A DNA stretch of 43,746 nt from positions 1-43,746 of the forward strand of contig JACRBX010000188.1 in assembly GCA_016219225.1 (NCBI GenBank), read 5' to 3'. Below are positions 25,964 to 33,976 of this stretch, piece after piece. Made by a program: the position numbers and the translations under genes. Position 1 is the stretch's first letter, and every line of letters begins with the position of its first letter. The notes below the pieces were generated by a model that saw nothing but the letters and a program-made list of their open reading frames with translations, searched no databases and was not told the DNA's origin. The DNA is from Deltaproteobacteria bacterium (GTDB lineage: Bacteria; Desulfobacterota; RBG-13-43-22).

Positions 25964-26860
25964 TTACCTGTCCCGGGAAAGGACATAGCCTCCTATTTGC
26001 AACAGAGGGAGGGCCTTCGCTCCGAAGATCCGGAGGGCTCCTTCGGCCTCCACCAATAACCGCCGGGCCAGGGCTCTGGATGGTTCCAACCCCAGAAGTC
26101 CCGGATAAGTGGCCTTGGCCTTTTTTTCATCCGTCCCTGTTTTTTTTCCCATGAGCGCGGCCTGCCCTTCCACGTTCAACAAATCATCTTTGATCTGGAA
26201 GGCCAGGCCGATCTTTTCCCCGAATTTTCGTAAGGCCCGGATTTCCCCGGCGGTTCCTCCCCCGATCAGACCCCCGCAAACCAGGGAAGCGGTTATCAAA
26301 GCCCCGGTTTTATGCTCATGAATATATTGTAAACAGGACGAAGAGACCTTTTTTTTCTCGGCCTCAAGATCGACTTCCTGTCCGGCCACCATACCATGGA
26401 TCCCGGCGGCCCGGGCGATCTCTTGAATAATCTCAAGCCTGATCGCTGCCGGGACCTTCCTCATGACCCCTTTTCGAGTCAATAAGGAAAAGGCCTCGGT
26501 CAATAAGGCGTCCCCGGCCAATATGGCAGTCGCTTCCCCGAATTTCTTATGGCAGCTCAATCGCCCACGGCGATAGTCATCGTTGTCCAGGGCCGGGAGG
26601 TCATCATGAATCAGGGAATAGGTATGAATATATTCCAGGGCACAGGCAGCCGGAAGGGCTTTGACCATTGGTCCGCCCACAGCCTTACAGGCCGACAGAC
26701 ACAAAATCGGTCTCAGCCTTTTTCCTCCGGCCAGTAAGCTGTACTCCATGGCCTTTCGAACCTGATGGGCATAAGCCTCCGGTTGTGGAAAATAGGTCAT
26801 TAAGGCTTCATCGACCATTTTCTGAAATTTCTTGAGTTCCAGGGGCTGCGGAATCTTCAA
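25964..26860 (-). CDS. ispA: Polyprenyl (farnesyl/geranylgeranyl) diphosphate synthase
   Basis: A trans-prenyltransferase of 298 residues from TTG 26860, which follows the xseB stop directly (TAAATTG) with AAGGAA upstream; an ATG at 26911 would overlap xseB by 50 bp. It extends DMAPP/GPP with isopentenyl diphosphate. The first Asp-rich motif is HDDLPALDNDD, the second QIKDDLLNVEG, and GGKRLRP with LAGDALLTEAF are family marks. It uses the products of the MEP pathway begun by Dxs downstream. Chain length cannot be fixed by eye. Confidence 0.93.
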   Translation of the reverse strand: MKIPQPLELKKFQKMVDEALMTYFPQPEAYAHQVRKAMEYSLLAGGKRLRPILCLSACKAVGGPMVKALPAACALEYIHTYSLIHDDLPALDNDDYRRGRLSCHKKFGEATAILAGDALLTEAFSLLTRKGVMRKVPAAIRLEIIQEIARAAGIHGMVAGQEVDLEAEKKKVSSSCLQYIHEHKTGALITASLVCGGLIGGGTAGEIRALRKFGEKIGLAFQIKDDLLNVEGQAALMGKKTGTDEKKAKATYPGLLGLEPSRALARRLLVEAEGALRIFGAKALPLLQIGGYVLSRDR

Positions 26861-26861
26861 T

Positions 26862-27098
26862 TTATTCCTTCTCCTCTTCAAAGGAAAAAGATTGGGATTG
26901 CAGGCTTCCATCCTCGGCCTTAAGGAGGAGATCCACTCTTTTTTGAACCTCCACCAGTTTTTGAGAACAGAGTTGCGACAACCGCATCCCTTCTTCAAAC
27001 AATTTCATGGATTCTTCAAGGGAAAGCTCTCCGCATTCCAATTTAGTGACAATCCCTTCCAATTTTTTAAAGGTATCTTCAAATCGTTCTTTGGACAA
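26862..27098 (-). CDS. xseB: Exodeoxyribonuclease VII small subunit
   Basis: A 78-residue protein. The start is TTG 27098 (LSKERFEDTFKKLEGIV..), with AAGGAGG about 9 bases upstream; the longer frame to 27242 lies in the xseA coding sequence and has no homology. The pattern FEDTFKKLE-IV-KLE-GELSLEESMKLFEEGM-L is typical of XseB, a helical regulatory subunit. It binds XseA to form exonuclease VII, which degrades single-stranded DNA. It overlaps xseA by 20 bp and abuts ispA. Confidence 0.93.
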   Translation of the reverse strand: MSKERFEDTFKKLEGIVTKLECGELSLEESMKLFEEGMRLSQLCSQKLVEVQKRVDLLLKAEDGSLQSQSFSFEEEKE

Positions 27099-28449
27099 AG
27101 GTCCTGTCCTCCTTCTTCCTGGTCCGCTCAACCAGACAATCCAATTCGCCCTGGGCAATGGAAACTCGAATGTGTTTCCCGGGAGGGGCCTCCTCCACCT
27201 TTTTGAGCAAAGCCAAATCCGGCAAGGTCCGGACCAGGGCATAGCCCCGATCCAGTATCCCCCAGGGGCTCAAGGCCTGAAGGGTTTTTCCCTGAGCCTC
27301 CAGGGCCATCTCCCATTGTTCCAATTTTCTATTGATCAGACCTCTTAATTTTAATCTTTGGATTTCCAGGCTGTTTTGTCCGGCCAGGACCTTGTCCCGC
27401 GGGGCCTTCAACAATAACTTTTCCTGGATCCAGGTCAAGGTATCCTGTCTTTTTCCCAAAATCCCTCGAAGGGCCAGTCTTAGCCGGGTACCGTAATCAT
27501 CCAGGCGGAGGGTAAGGTCGATCAAGCGGCGGCGGGGATCCCCGATCCTTTTCTGAAAATGGAAAAGCTTTTCTTCATAAAGCCCCAACTTCCTCCGCAA
27601 GGGTTGAACCAACCGGACTTGAATATCTCCGATTTTGGATTCCCATTCCCTCTGGGGCTGGATCAGTAATTCAGCCGCGGCCGAAGGGGTTGAAGCCCGC
27701 AGATCGGCCACAAAATCGGATATGGTAAAATCAACCTCATGGCCGATGGCCGAGACGACCGGGATGGCCGAACCGGCGATGGCCCGGGCGACCCGTTCTT
27801 CATTGAAAGGCCAGAGATCCTCTATGGACCCTCCCCCACGGGCCAGGATGATGACTTCTATGCCCAGGTCGGATTGATTTAACTTTTTTATGGCCTCCTC
27901 AATTTCAAAAGAAGCGGTCTCCCCCTGGACCAGGACCGGAAAGATGGAAACATGGATATTCCGGAAACGGCGATAAAGAATCTTCAAAAAGTCCTGAATA
28001 ACCGCGCCGGTAGGGGATGTAACTATAGCCACCCGCCTGGGCAGAAGGGGTAAGGGTTTCTTTCGCTCCAACTCGAACAACCCCTCCTTCCAAAGCCTTT
28101 CTTTTAACTTCTCGAAGGCCAGTTGCAGGGTTCCCCAGCCCTTTAATTCCATCCTTTCAATAATAATCTGATATTCCCCCCGCCCGGCATAGACCCCCAG
28201 CCGGCCGAAGCACAGGACCTGCAGGCCATTTTCCGGCTTAAAGGATATTCCTGATTGACCGGACTTAAAAAAAACCGCCCGAATCTGGGTCGAGACATCC
28301 TTCAGGGTAAAATAATAATGTCCGCTGGGGGGGACCCGGAAATTGGAGATCTCCCCTTCCAGCCACAGAAAAGGAAACTCCTCCTCCAACAGGTCTTTGA
28401 TCTCCTGAGTCAGCTCGGAGACGGTATAAATTTTTTGGGACAGGTCCAT
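27079..28449 (-). CDS. xseA: Exodeoxyribonuclease VII large subunit
   Basis: A 456-residue protein from ATG 28449 (MDLSQKIYTVSELTQEIKDLLEE..); the frame continues upstream into repeat sequence. The N-terminal OB-fold (LWLEGEISNFR..GHYYFTLKD) is followed by the catalytic domain with VTSPTGAVIQDFL, IILARGGGSIEDLWPFNEE and IGHEVDFTISDFVADLRASTPSAAAE, then a coiled-coil. No clear ribosome site precedes the ATG, because a heptad element ends only a few bases upstream. First gene of xseA-xseB-ispA. Confidence 0.95.
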   Translation of the reverse strand: MDLSQKIYTVSELTQEIKDLLEEEFPFLWLEGEISNFRVPPSGHYYFTLKDVSTQIRAVFFKSGQSGISFKPENGLQVLCFGRLGVYAGRGEYQIIIERMELKGWGTLQLAFEKLKERLWKEGLFELERKKPLPLLPRRVAIVTSPTGAVIQDFLKILYRRFRNIHVSIFPVLVQGETASFEIEEAIKKLNQSDLGIEVIILARGGGSIEDLWPFNEERVARAIAGSAIPVVSAIGHEVDFTISDFVADLRASTPSAAAELLIQPQREWESKIGDIQVRLVQPLRRKLGLYEEKLFHFQKRIGDPRRRLIDLTLRLDDYGTRLRLALRGILGKRQDTLTWIQEKLLLKAPRDKVLAGQNSLEIQRLKLRGLINRKLEQWEMALEAQGKTLQALSPWGILDRGYALVRTLPDLALLKKVEEAPPGKHIRVSIAQGELDCLVERTRKKEDRTFVQRTI

Positions 28450-28454
28450 ATATA

Positions 28455-28590
28455 TTAAACACTCATGACCCATCGGGTCACCACTAAGCAAGAAAAAGGA
28501 TTCAAGGGGTCCAGGGGCCAAGGGTTCAAGTGAAAGGCATGGAATTTAAAACCCCTCGAACCCTGGAATCCTATTTTAGTACTAAATATT
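28455..28590. mobile_element. Heptad element with conserved flanks and inverted arms upstream of xseA
   Basis: One end is TTAAACACTCAT with perfect stem GACCC-ATC-GGGTC (28467-28479) and ACCACTAAG. The left array (28498-28532, words like AGGGGTC, CAAGGGT) is met by a right arm in opposite sense (28551-28571, ACCCCTC, GAACCCT, GGAATCC) so the two can pair. The far end is CTATTTTAGTACTAAA. Order and spacing match the units at 7000-7210, with a longer core. Confidence 0.75.
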
Positions 28591-28675
28591 TTATAGAAGA
28601 AACGATTATTTAGCAAGCGATTTTGACGAACGGACCGAGGGAACTATCTGAAGAGGGCTTCCAACAAGGTGAGTT

Positions 28676-29038
28676 TTATTTTAATGGTTTAGCCGTCATT
28701 CTTTTCAAGCTCATGGATACGGGGTCAACAGCAATCCCCGTATTTTCCAAAGCGACAACTCCGAGGATTGGTTCAGAGTCCTCAGGACCGAATATGACCT
28801 GAGTCACGGTTTCCGCTCCCATAAAAGAAATCCTGGCAAACCCATAGGGGTATTCTACGGGCTGGCCGTTAGCCAATTCATACACCTCTTTTCCTTCCAC
28901 TTGGATACCAGCCTTAATCAGCTCACTGGCTGGTGCCATGCTATCAATCGCCCCGGTATCCACCAGAAAGATAGATTCATAAGAAGGAAAATTCTTGGAT
29001 AAATTGGTAATCGTCGCAGTTACTTTTGTTACTCCCAT
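28676..29038 (-). CDS. Retroviral-type (clan AA) aspartic protease
   Basis: A 120-residue protein whose catalytic Asp27 is in FLVDTGAIDS, the clan AA D-T-G-A motif. The flap-like ISFMGAETVTQVIFG and the C-terminal ILGVVALENTGIAVDP match the single-domain bacterial family, which acts as a homodimer. It has no signal peptide, so it is likely cytoplasmic; the substrate is unknown. Flanked by repeat sequence, with no tight neighbour. No retroelement genes are present, so the retroviral likeness is only of fold. Confidence 0.85.
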   Translation of the reverse strand: MGVTKVTATITNLSKNFPSYESIFLVDTGAIDSMAPASELIKAGIQVEGKEVYELANGQPVEYPYGFARISFMGAETVTQVIFGPEDSEPILGVVALENTGIAVDPVSMSLKRMTAKPLK

Positions 29039-29198
29039 AGATCACCTTTCATGAATAGGAATTCTGCTGACTGCTACAAAATCGAAAATTTATGCAACCT
29101 CTTATTTCTTATTTAAACACAACTCTTACCTAAAGACAATAAAATTAGGAAACAAGGGATAGGGAGGACAAGTTCTAATCAAAGATATTTAAAATTCC

Positions 29199-29226
29199 GG
29201 AATCCAGGAGTCAGGAGCCGGAATTC
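29199..29226. repeat. Heptad array forming the 3' end of the ABC ATPase gene
   Basis: Units GGAATCC, AGGAGTC, AGGAGCC and GGAATTC in 7-bp register. On the minus strand the array encodes the last residues (NSGS) and the TGA stop at 29211-29213. Confidence 0.75.
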
Positions 29227-31268
29227 AGATGGCAATGAACACTATGGGTGGGGCTGGAACTGTTTGGGGCTGGATAATCCGTCCGGCATTTCGGCCCGGC
29301 TTCCGTACAACGGGGATGAAAATGACAGCCGGCCGGAGGGTTGACCGGTGAAGGCAGGTCTCCCTGAAGCCGGATTACCTCCCGTTTCGTATCCCGATCG
29401 ATTACCGGCACCGCCGAGAGGAGGGCCCGGGTATAAGGATGCCTTGGATTGCCCAGGACTTCGTCAACCTTCCCTTGTTCGACAATCCGGCCCAGGTACA
29501 TAACCGCCACTTCGTGGGCCAGAAACTCAACCACGGAGATATTGTGCGTGATAAAGAGATAAGAGAGGCCGTGTCCGTCCTGGAGTTCCTTGAGCAGGTT
29601 GAGGATTTGGGCCTGGACAGAAATATCCAGGGCGCTGGTGGGTTCGTCGCAGACAATCAACTTTGGATTTACGGAAAGGGCCCTGGCGATAGCGATGCGC
29701 TGGCGCTGCCCTCCGGAAAATTCATGGGGATAGCGGTAATGGATCCCGGCCGGCAACCCGACTTCTTCCAGAAGGTGGCCTATGCGGGCCATCCGGTCCT
29801 CGGTTCCGGAGCCGATGCCCAGGGCCGCCATACCCTCCTCGATGATTTCCATAATCCGCATGCGGGGATTGAGAGACCCGTAAGGGTCCTGGAAGATAAT
29901 CTGCAACTCGCGACGCAAGGGCCGCATCCCGGCCGGTTTCAAGGTCCTGAGATCGATCCCCTGAAAGAGGATAGTGCCGCTGGTCACCGGAATGAGCCGA
30001 AGGACGCCCTTACCCAGCGTGGTCTTGCCACAGCCGGATTCTCCGACCAGGGCCAGAGTTTTGCCTGGGGGGATCGAAAAGGATACCCCGTCTACGGCCT
30101 TGACCTGTCCAACGGTTCGCTTCAAAAACCCCTTTTGGATAGGGAAATGGATCTTTAAATCCGCGACCTTCAGGATAAACGAACCATTATCCTGTCCGGG
30201 AATCAGCTCCCCTCTCGTGCCTTGTGCCTCATCCCTCGCACCTCTTTCCTCCCCCTCGTCTCGTGCCTCGTGCCTCATGCCTCGCGCCTCATCCCTCGTG
30301 CCTTTTTCATACAGATGACAGCGCACCCCCTGCCCTTCGGACCATTCGGACCACAAAGGGGCTTCCTTTCGGCAACGATCCCAGGCGAAATCACACCGTT
30401 CAGCATAACGGCACCCATTGAACTCACGGGTCAGGGGGGGCACATTCCCCCTGATCACGGCCAGGGACCGGTCCCGCTTGGTCCGGGCCGGTAGAGAGGC
30501 AAAAAGCTTTTGGGAATAAGGGTGGGCCGGGCCGGAAAAAAAGCGCTGGCGATCGGCCTTTTCCACTATTTCCCCGGCATACATCACCGCCACCCGGTGG
30601 GCCATCTCCGAGACCACCCCCAGATCGTGGGTAATGAGCAGGATGGACATGGCGGCCCTCTTTTGAAACCCCTGTAACAAATCGAGGATCTGGGCCTGGG
30701 TGGTAACATCCAGAGCGGTGGTGGGCTCATCGGCGATCAAGAGGTCCGGGTCACAGGCCAGGGCCATGGCGATCATCACCCGCTGTTTCATGCCTCCGGA
30801 AAACTGGAAGGGGTATTCCTTACTGCGCCGGGTCGCCTCGGGGATGCCCACGGCCTCGAGCAATTCCTTCACCCGGCCGGCGGCCGTCTCCCCCCGTAGG
30901 GCCGTGTGTTGCTGGAGCATTTCGGCCACCTGATTCCCGATGGTCATCACCGGATTCAGACTCAGCATCGGTTCCTGGAAGATCATGCCGATCCGTTTCC
31001 CCCGGATAGTACGCATCTCCGTTTCCGGCAAGGTCAAAAGATCGAACCCGTCAAGCCGGATAGTGCCGCCGACAATCCGGCCGGCCTCCGGCAACAGGCG
31101 CATGATGGAAAGGGCCGTCATGGATTTTCCGCAACCCGATTCTCCTAACAAAGCGAAGGTCTCCCCGCGTCTGATGTCAAGTGACAGATCGTCCACGGCC
31201 CGCACAATCCCGCCGGCCGTAACGATCCAGGATCTGAGATGATCGATTGCGAGCAAGGGCCTGTTCAC
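29211..31268 (-). CDS. Double ABC ATPase of a peptide/microcin C-type transporter (YejF-like)
   Basis: A 685-residue fusion of two OppD/OppF-type nucleotide-binding domains. The first has Walker A GESGCGKS (42-49), signature FSGGMKQRV and Walker [13 protein letters not shown]; the second has GESGCGKTT, signature FSGGQRQRI and [12 protein letters not shown]. Each is followed by the oligopeptide-transporter C-terminal Cys-containing tail. The linker residues 322-353 are encoded by a heptad array with a visible 7-residue period (RDEARGM-like). It powers the transporter and overlaps the upstream permease by 4 bp (ATGA). Confidence 0.92.
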   Translation of the reverse strand: MNRPLLAIDHLRSWIVTAGGIVRAVDDLSLDIRRGETFALLGESGCGKSMTALSIMRLLPEAGRIVGGTIRLDGFDLLTLPETEMRTIRGKRIGMIFQEPMLSLNPVMTIGNQVAEMLQQHTALRGETAAGRVKELLEAVGIPEATRRSKEYPFQFSGGMKQRVMIAMALACDPDLLIADEPTTALDVTTQAQILDLLQGFQKRAAMSILLITHDLGVVSEMAHRVAVMYAGEIVEKADRQRFFSGPAHPYSQKLFASLPARTKRDRSLAVIRGNVPPLTREFNGCRYAERCDFAWDRCRKEAPLWSEWSEGQGVRCHLYEKGTRDEARGMRHEARDEGEERGARDEAQGTRGELIPGQDNGSFILKVADLKIHFPIQKGFLKRTVGQVKAVDGVSFSIPPGKTLALVGESGCGKTTLGKGVLRLIPVTSGTILFQGIDLRTLKPAGMRPLRRELQIIFQDPYGSLNPRMRIMEIIEEGMAALGIGSGTEDRMARIGHLLEEVGLPAGIHYRYPHEFSGGQRQRIAIARALSVNPKLIVCDEPTSALDISVQAQILNLLKELQDGHGLSYLFITHNISVVEFLAHEVAVMYLGRIVEQGKVDEVLGNPRHPYTRALLSAVPVIDRDTKREVIRLQGDLPSPVNPPAGCHFHPRCTEAGPKCRTDYPAPNSSSPTHSVHCHLNSGS
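30214..30303. repeat. Heptad array of the CGTGCCT type inside the ABC ATPase linker
   Basis: About twelve 7-bp units of form CNNNCCT from 30216 to 30303, with one 4-base slip around 30258-30261. All run in one sense. It is translated in frame as a charged, Arg/Glu-rich linker. Confidence 0.9.
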
Positions 31269-32740
31269 GGATTTCCCTCTTTCGAGCCGCCTGACTTTTC
31301 GGTCTGAAGGATCTGAAGCTGTACCGTCCGGGTTTGCGTCCGCGGATCAAAGGCGTCCCGCACCGCATCCGAAAAAAGATTGGCGCACAAAACCAGAAGA
31401 AACATGAAGCCGAAGGCGGCGGCCAGCGACCACCAGACCATGGGCTCCCGGGCCATTTCGAGGCGGGCACTGTTGATCATGGTGCCGAAACTGATCATCG
31501 AGGGATCAACGCCCACCCCTACGTAGGACAGTACGGCCTCCGCCAACACCAGACCGGAGAAATCCATGACCAGGGCGATCAGAACAATATGCATGACGTT
31601 CGGCAAAATATGGCGCAAGATGATCCGGAGGTCGGAAACGCCGAAGGCCTGGGCGGCCTGGATATATTCCATCTCCCGCAGTTTCAGGGCCTCCCCGCGC
31701 AGCAGACGGCACAATCCCGTCCAACTGGTAATCCCGAGGATAATGCAAAGGAACAATAGACGCAGATCGGCCCGGGCGCTGACGGTTTCAAACAGGTTGG
31801 GATGGGTATCCATATAAACCTGGGTCATCAGCACCGCCGCCGCAATCAGCAGCACGGCAGGTATGGAATTGAGCGTGGTATAGACGTACTGGATCAGATC
31901 GTCCATCCAGCCCCGGAAATAGCCGGCCATGATCCCCAACAGGACCGCAAAAGGCAGCATCACCAGTGTGGTCAGGGTGCCGATCACCAGACCGGTGCGG
32001 ATGCTCTTCAAAGCCAGGTAAAGCACGTCCTGTCCGACCTTATCGGTCCCGAGAACATGATACCTGGTACACAACAAGGCGGTAGGGGCCGCCAGGAGCA
32101 GGAGCCCCAGTAGTGTCAGCAGGCAGGCGTTCCAGGGAACCTCGCTTTGTCCTCGAAAGACAAGAGGTACCCAGGTGCCGAAACGGATTCTGCGGCGCCG
32201 GGCAAGATGCCACAAGAATACACCGCCGAGCAACCCCCAGAGCAAAACCGCCAGCAACGCACCGGCCCCGCCCCGCAAGGCGATGTCACCGGTCTTATCC
32301 CGGTCGGGGTTATTGAGATGGGCCCCGCCATAACGCAGACGGGGGAAGGTCCGCACTTGACGGCCATCGGGAAACTCAATAGTTTCCCGGGCATAAAGAT
32401 GGGTAGCGAAGGGGGCTGAGTAGGTTTTTTCAGTCTGTCTCCTCAGGGGTTGGACCATAACATCCAGCAAACTTAAGACCTCAACCGCATAGGACCGCCC
32501 GCCTTTATGGCCGGTTTCAATAGCCGGACGAAAATGCACCGAATCCAGCAGCCCGACTACCAGAAACCCTCCCAACACGACCATGGACACCATGGCATTC
32601 AGGTTCTGGGCCACCCGTTTCCAAGGGGCCAGCAGGTGTTCGCGGCCCCGCACCACCCAGCCAAAGATGAGACCGGCTGCCAGGAGCAGGTAAATCAGGG
32701 CATCGGTCCAGAGTATGATCGGTTTAAAGGGCATCTCCAT
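31265..32740 (-). CDS. Peptide ABC transporter permease (YejE/OppC-like)
   Basis: A 491-residue inner membrane protein. Two N-terminal hydrophobic helices and a large non-membrane stretch (about residues 65-165) precede a further helix and the BPD_transp_1 domain. The EAA loop, which contacts the ATPase, reads EMEYIQAAQAFGVSDLRIILRHILPN. The large extra domain is typical of YejE relatives rather than OppC. ATG 32740 overlaps the stop of the IVP remnant (TAATG). It pairs with the permease at 32999-33976. Confidence 0.9.
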   Translation of the reverse strand: MEMPFKPIILWTDALIYLLLAAGLIFGWVVRGREHLLAPWKRVAQNLNAMVSMVVLGGFLVVGLLDSVHFRPAIETGHKGGRSYAVEVLSLLDVMVQPLRRQTEKTYSAPFATHLYARETIEFPDGRQVRTFPRLRYGGAHLNNPDRDKTGDIALRGGAGALLAVLLWGLLGGVFLWHLARRRRIRFGTWVPLVFRGQSEVPWNACLLTLLGLLLLAAPTALLCTRYHVLGTDKVGQDVLYLALKSIRTGLVIGTLTTLVMLPFAVLLGIMAGYFRGWMDDLIQYVYTTLNSIPAVLLIAAAVLMTQVYMDTHPNLFETVSARADLRLLFLCIILGITSWTGLCRLLRGEALKLREMEYIQAAQAFGVSDLRIILRHILPNVMHIVLIALVMDFSGLVLAEAVLSYVGVGVDPSMISFGTMINSARLEMAREPMVWWSLAAAFGFMFLLVLCANLFSDAVRDAFDPRTQTRTVQLQILQTEKSGGSKEGNP

Positions 32741-32994
32741 TAGAATCCAGAATTCAGGAGCCAGGAGCCAGAATTGAAACCCTTTACCATATTCGCAACG
32801 ATGGAAATGGCGGCTCTTCTTAACTGTGATATCAATTCATATATTTCATTCCTGAGAAATAATTCAGTGTATCGGAAAACTACTAAAACAAATGGTTGGG
32901 CTTTCTGCCAGACAGTTAAATCTCTAAAATTTATTAACGGTTGTCTTTTCATTCTGGATTCTGACTCCTGAATTCTGGATTCTTGAATCATCAT
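32740..32994 (-). pseudogene. Truncated four-helix-bundle protein, 23S rRNA intervening-sequence protein (IVP) family
   Basis: An 84-codon frame (ATG 32994; ATG 32952 is an alternative preceded by AGGAG inside a heptad unit). The core INFRDLTVWQKA..EIYELISQLRRAAISIVANM matches the N-terminal half of the IVP family, which is normally about 115-125 residues. Helices 3 and 4 are missing. Both ends of the frame are encoded by heptad repeats: IQES-type N-terminus and NSGSWLLNSGF C-terminus. The stop shares bases with the next ATG. The family is related in fold to Avd of diversity-generating retroelements. Probably an inactive remnant. Confidence 0.75.
32742..32988. mobile_element. Inverted heptad arms flanking a truncated IVP gene (candidate non-autonomous element)
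   Basis: Left arm 32742-32776 (AGAATCC, AGAATTC, AGGAGCC) and right arm 32951-32988 (ATTCTGG, CTCCTGA, ATTCTGG) are near reverse complements, about 30 bp each. They bracket 174 bp that contains only the IVP fragment. The whole lies between the stop of one permease and the start of the next, where such operons normally have a gap of a few bases. No clear target duplication was found. Confidence 0.7.
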
Positions 32995-32998
32995 TTTT

Positions 32999-33976
32999 TC
33001 ATTCCAGCCTGATCCGCGGATCCACCAGGGTGTAGGCAATATCAGTCAGGATGAGGCCGATGATGTAGAGCACCGAACCCAGAAAAACCATAGCCCTGAC
33101 CACGGCAAAATCCTGTGAGTTGATAGCGTCGATGGTATAGCTGCCGAGTCCCGGTATGCCAAAAAAGGACTCGCTGATCAGGCTGCCCATAAAAAGCAGC
33201 GGAATGACCACCACCGCCCCGGTAAGGATGGGGATCAAGGCATTCTGGAGGACATGTTTGAACAGTACCCGTCCCTCGGATAAACCCTTGGCTCGGGCCG
33301 TGCGCACATAGTCTTTACCGATTTCTTCCAGAAAGATGGTGCGGTACCAGCGGGCGCTGGCTCCGATTCCGCTGATCATTCCCACCAGCACGGGCAATAT
33401 CAGGAACTTGACGGCGTTCCATCCCGTTCCGTATCCCGAAATAGGCACCAGGTTCCAAAGTTTACTGAGCAAATACTGACCGCCGATGATATAAAACAAG
33501 CTCGAAATGGACATGAGCCCGACGCACAATACCACGCCCCATAGATCCAGATAGGTGGTGCGAAAGAAGGCCATTATCAGGGCAAAAGAAATATAACAGA
33601 TAAGACCCAGGAGGAACACCGGCAGGGCTATGGCCAGGCTCGGGCCCATACGGTTTTTGATCTCGTAGGCGATGTCCCGGCCGTCATCGGCACGGCCGAA
33701 CTTGAAAGCGAATAACTTGACTGATTTTTCAAAAAAGATGGTGGCGGTCACCTTATTGATACCCTGGGCAGCAGGATTAAATAGAAGGGGCCGGTCGTAG
33801 CCCCTTTCCTGTTTCCATTTCGTAATGGCTTGTGCGGTTACCCGTTTGACCCCGAGATGGATACGGGCCATGTCGTCCGGGGTATTGACAACGAAAAACA
33901 GGGTAAAAGTAATGACATTCACCCCGATCAGGATCGGAATGGCATAAAGGATACGACGGACAATGTAATGCAACAT
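32999..33976 (-). CDS. Peptide ABC transporter permease (YejB/OppB-like)
   Basis: A 325-residue inner membrane permease. It starts MLHYIVRRILYAIPILIGVNVITF, the typical OppB/DppB N-terminus. It has an inserted domain at 60-120 and then BPD_transp_1 helices with the EAA loop KDYVRTARAKGLSEGRVLFKHVLQNALIP. The C-terminal LTDIAYTLVDPRIRL is conserved. ATG 33976 overlaps the stop of the binding-protein gene as TGATG, so they are translationally coupled. Confidence 0.93.
   Translation of the reverse strand: MLHYIVRRILYAIPILIGVNVITFTLFFVVNTPDDMARIHLGVKRVTAQAITKWKQERGYDRPLLFNPAAQGINKVTATIFFEKSVKLFAFKFGRADDGRDIAYEIKNRMGPSLAIALPVFLLGLICYISFALIMAFFRTTYLDLWGVVLCVGLMSISSLFYIIGGQYLLSKLWNLVPISGYGTGWNAVKFLILPVLVGMISGIGASARWYRTIFLEEIGKDYVRTARAKGLSEGRVLFKHVLQNALIPILTGAVVVIPLLFMGSLISESFFGIPGLGSYTIDAINSQDFAVVRAMVFLGSVLYIIGLILTDIAYTLVDPRIRLE

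Noticed and set aside
28676-29038. Retroelement from the retroviral-type protease
   Set aside because: No reverse transcriptase, integrase or gag-like gene nearby; such single-domain proteases are normal bacterial proteins.
32742-32988. Diversity-generating retroelement because of the Avd-like protein
   Set aside because: No reverse transcriptase and no template/variable repeat pair were found in the window.
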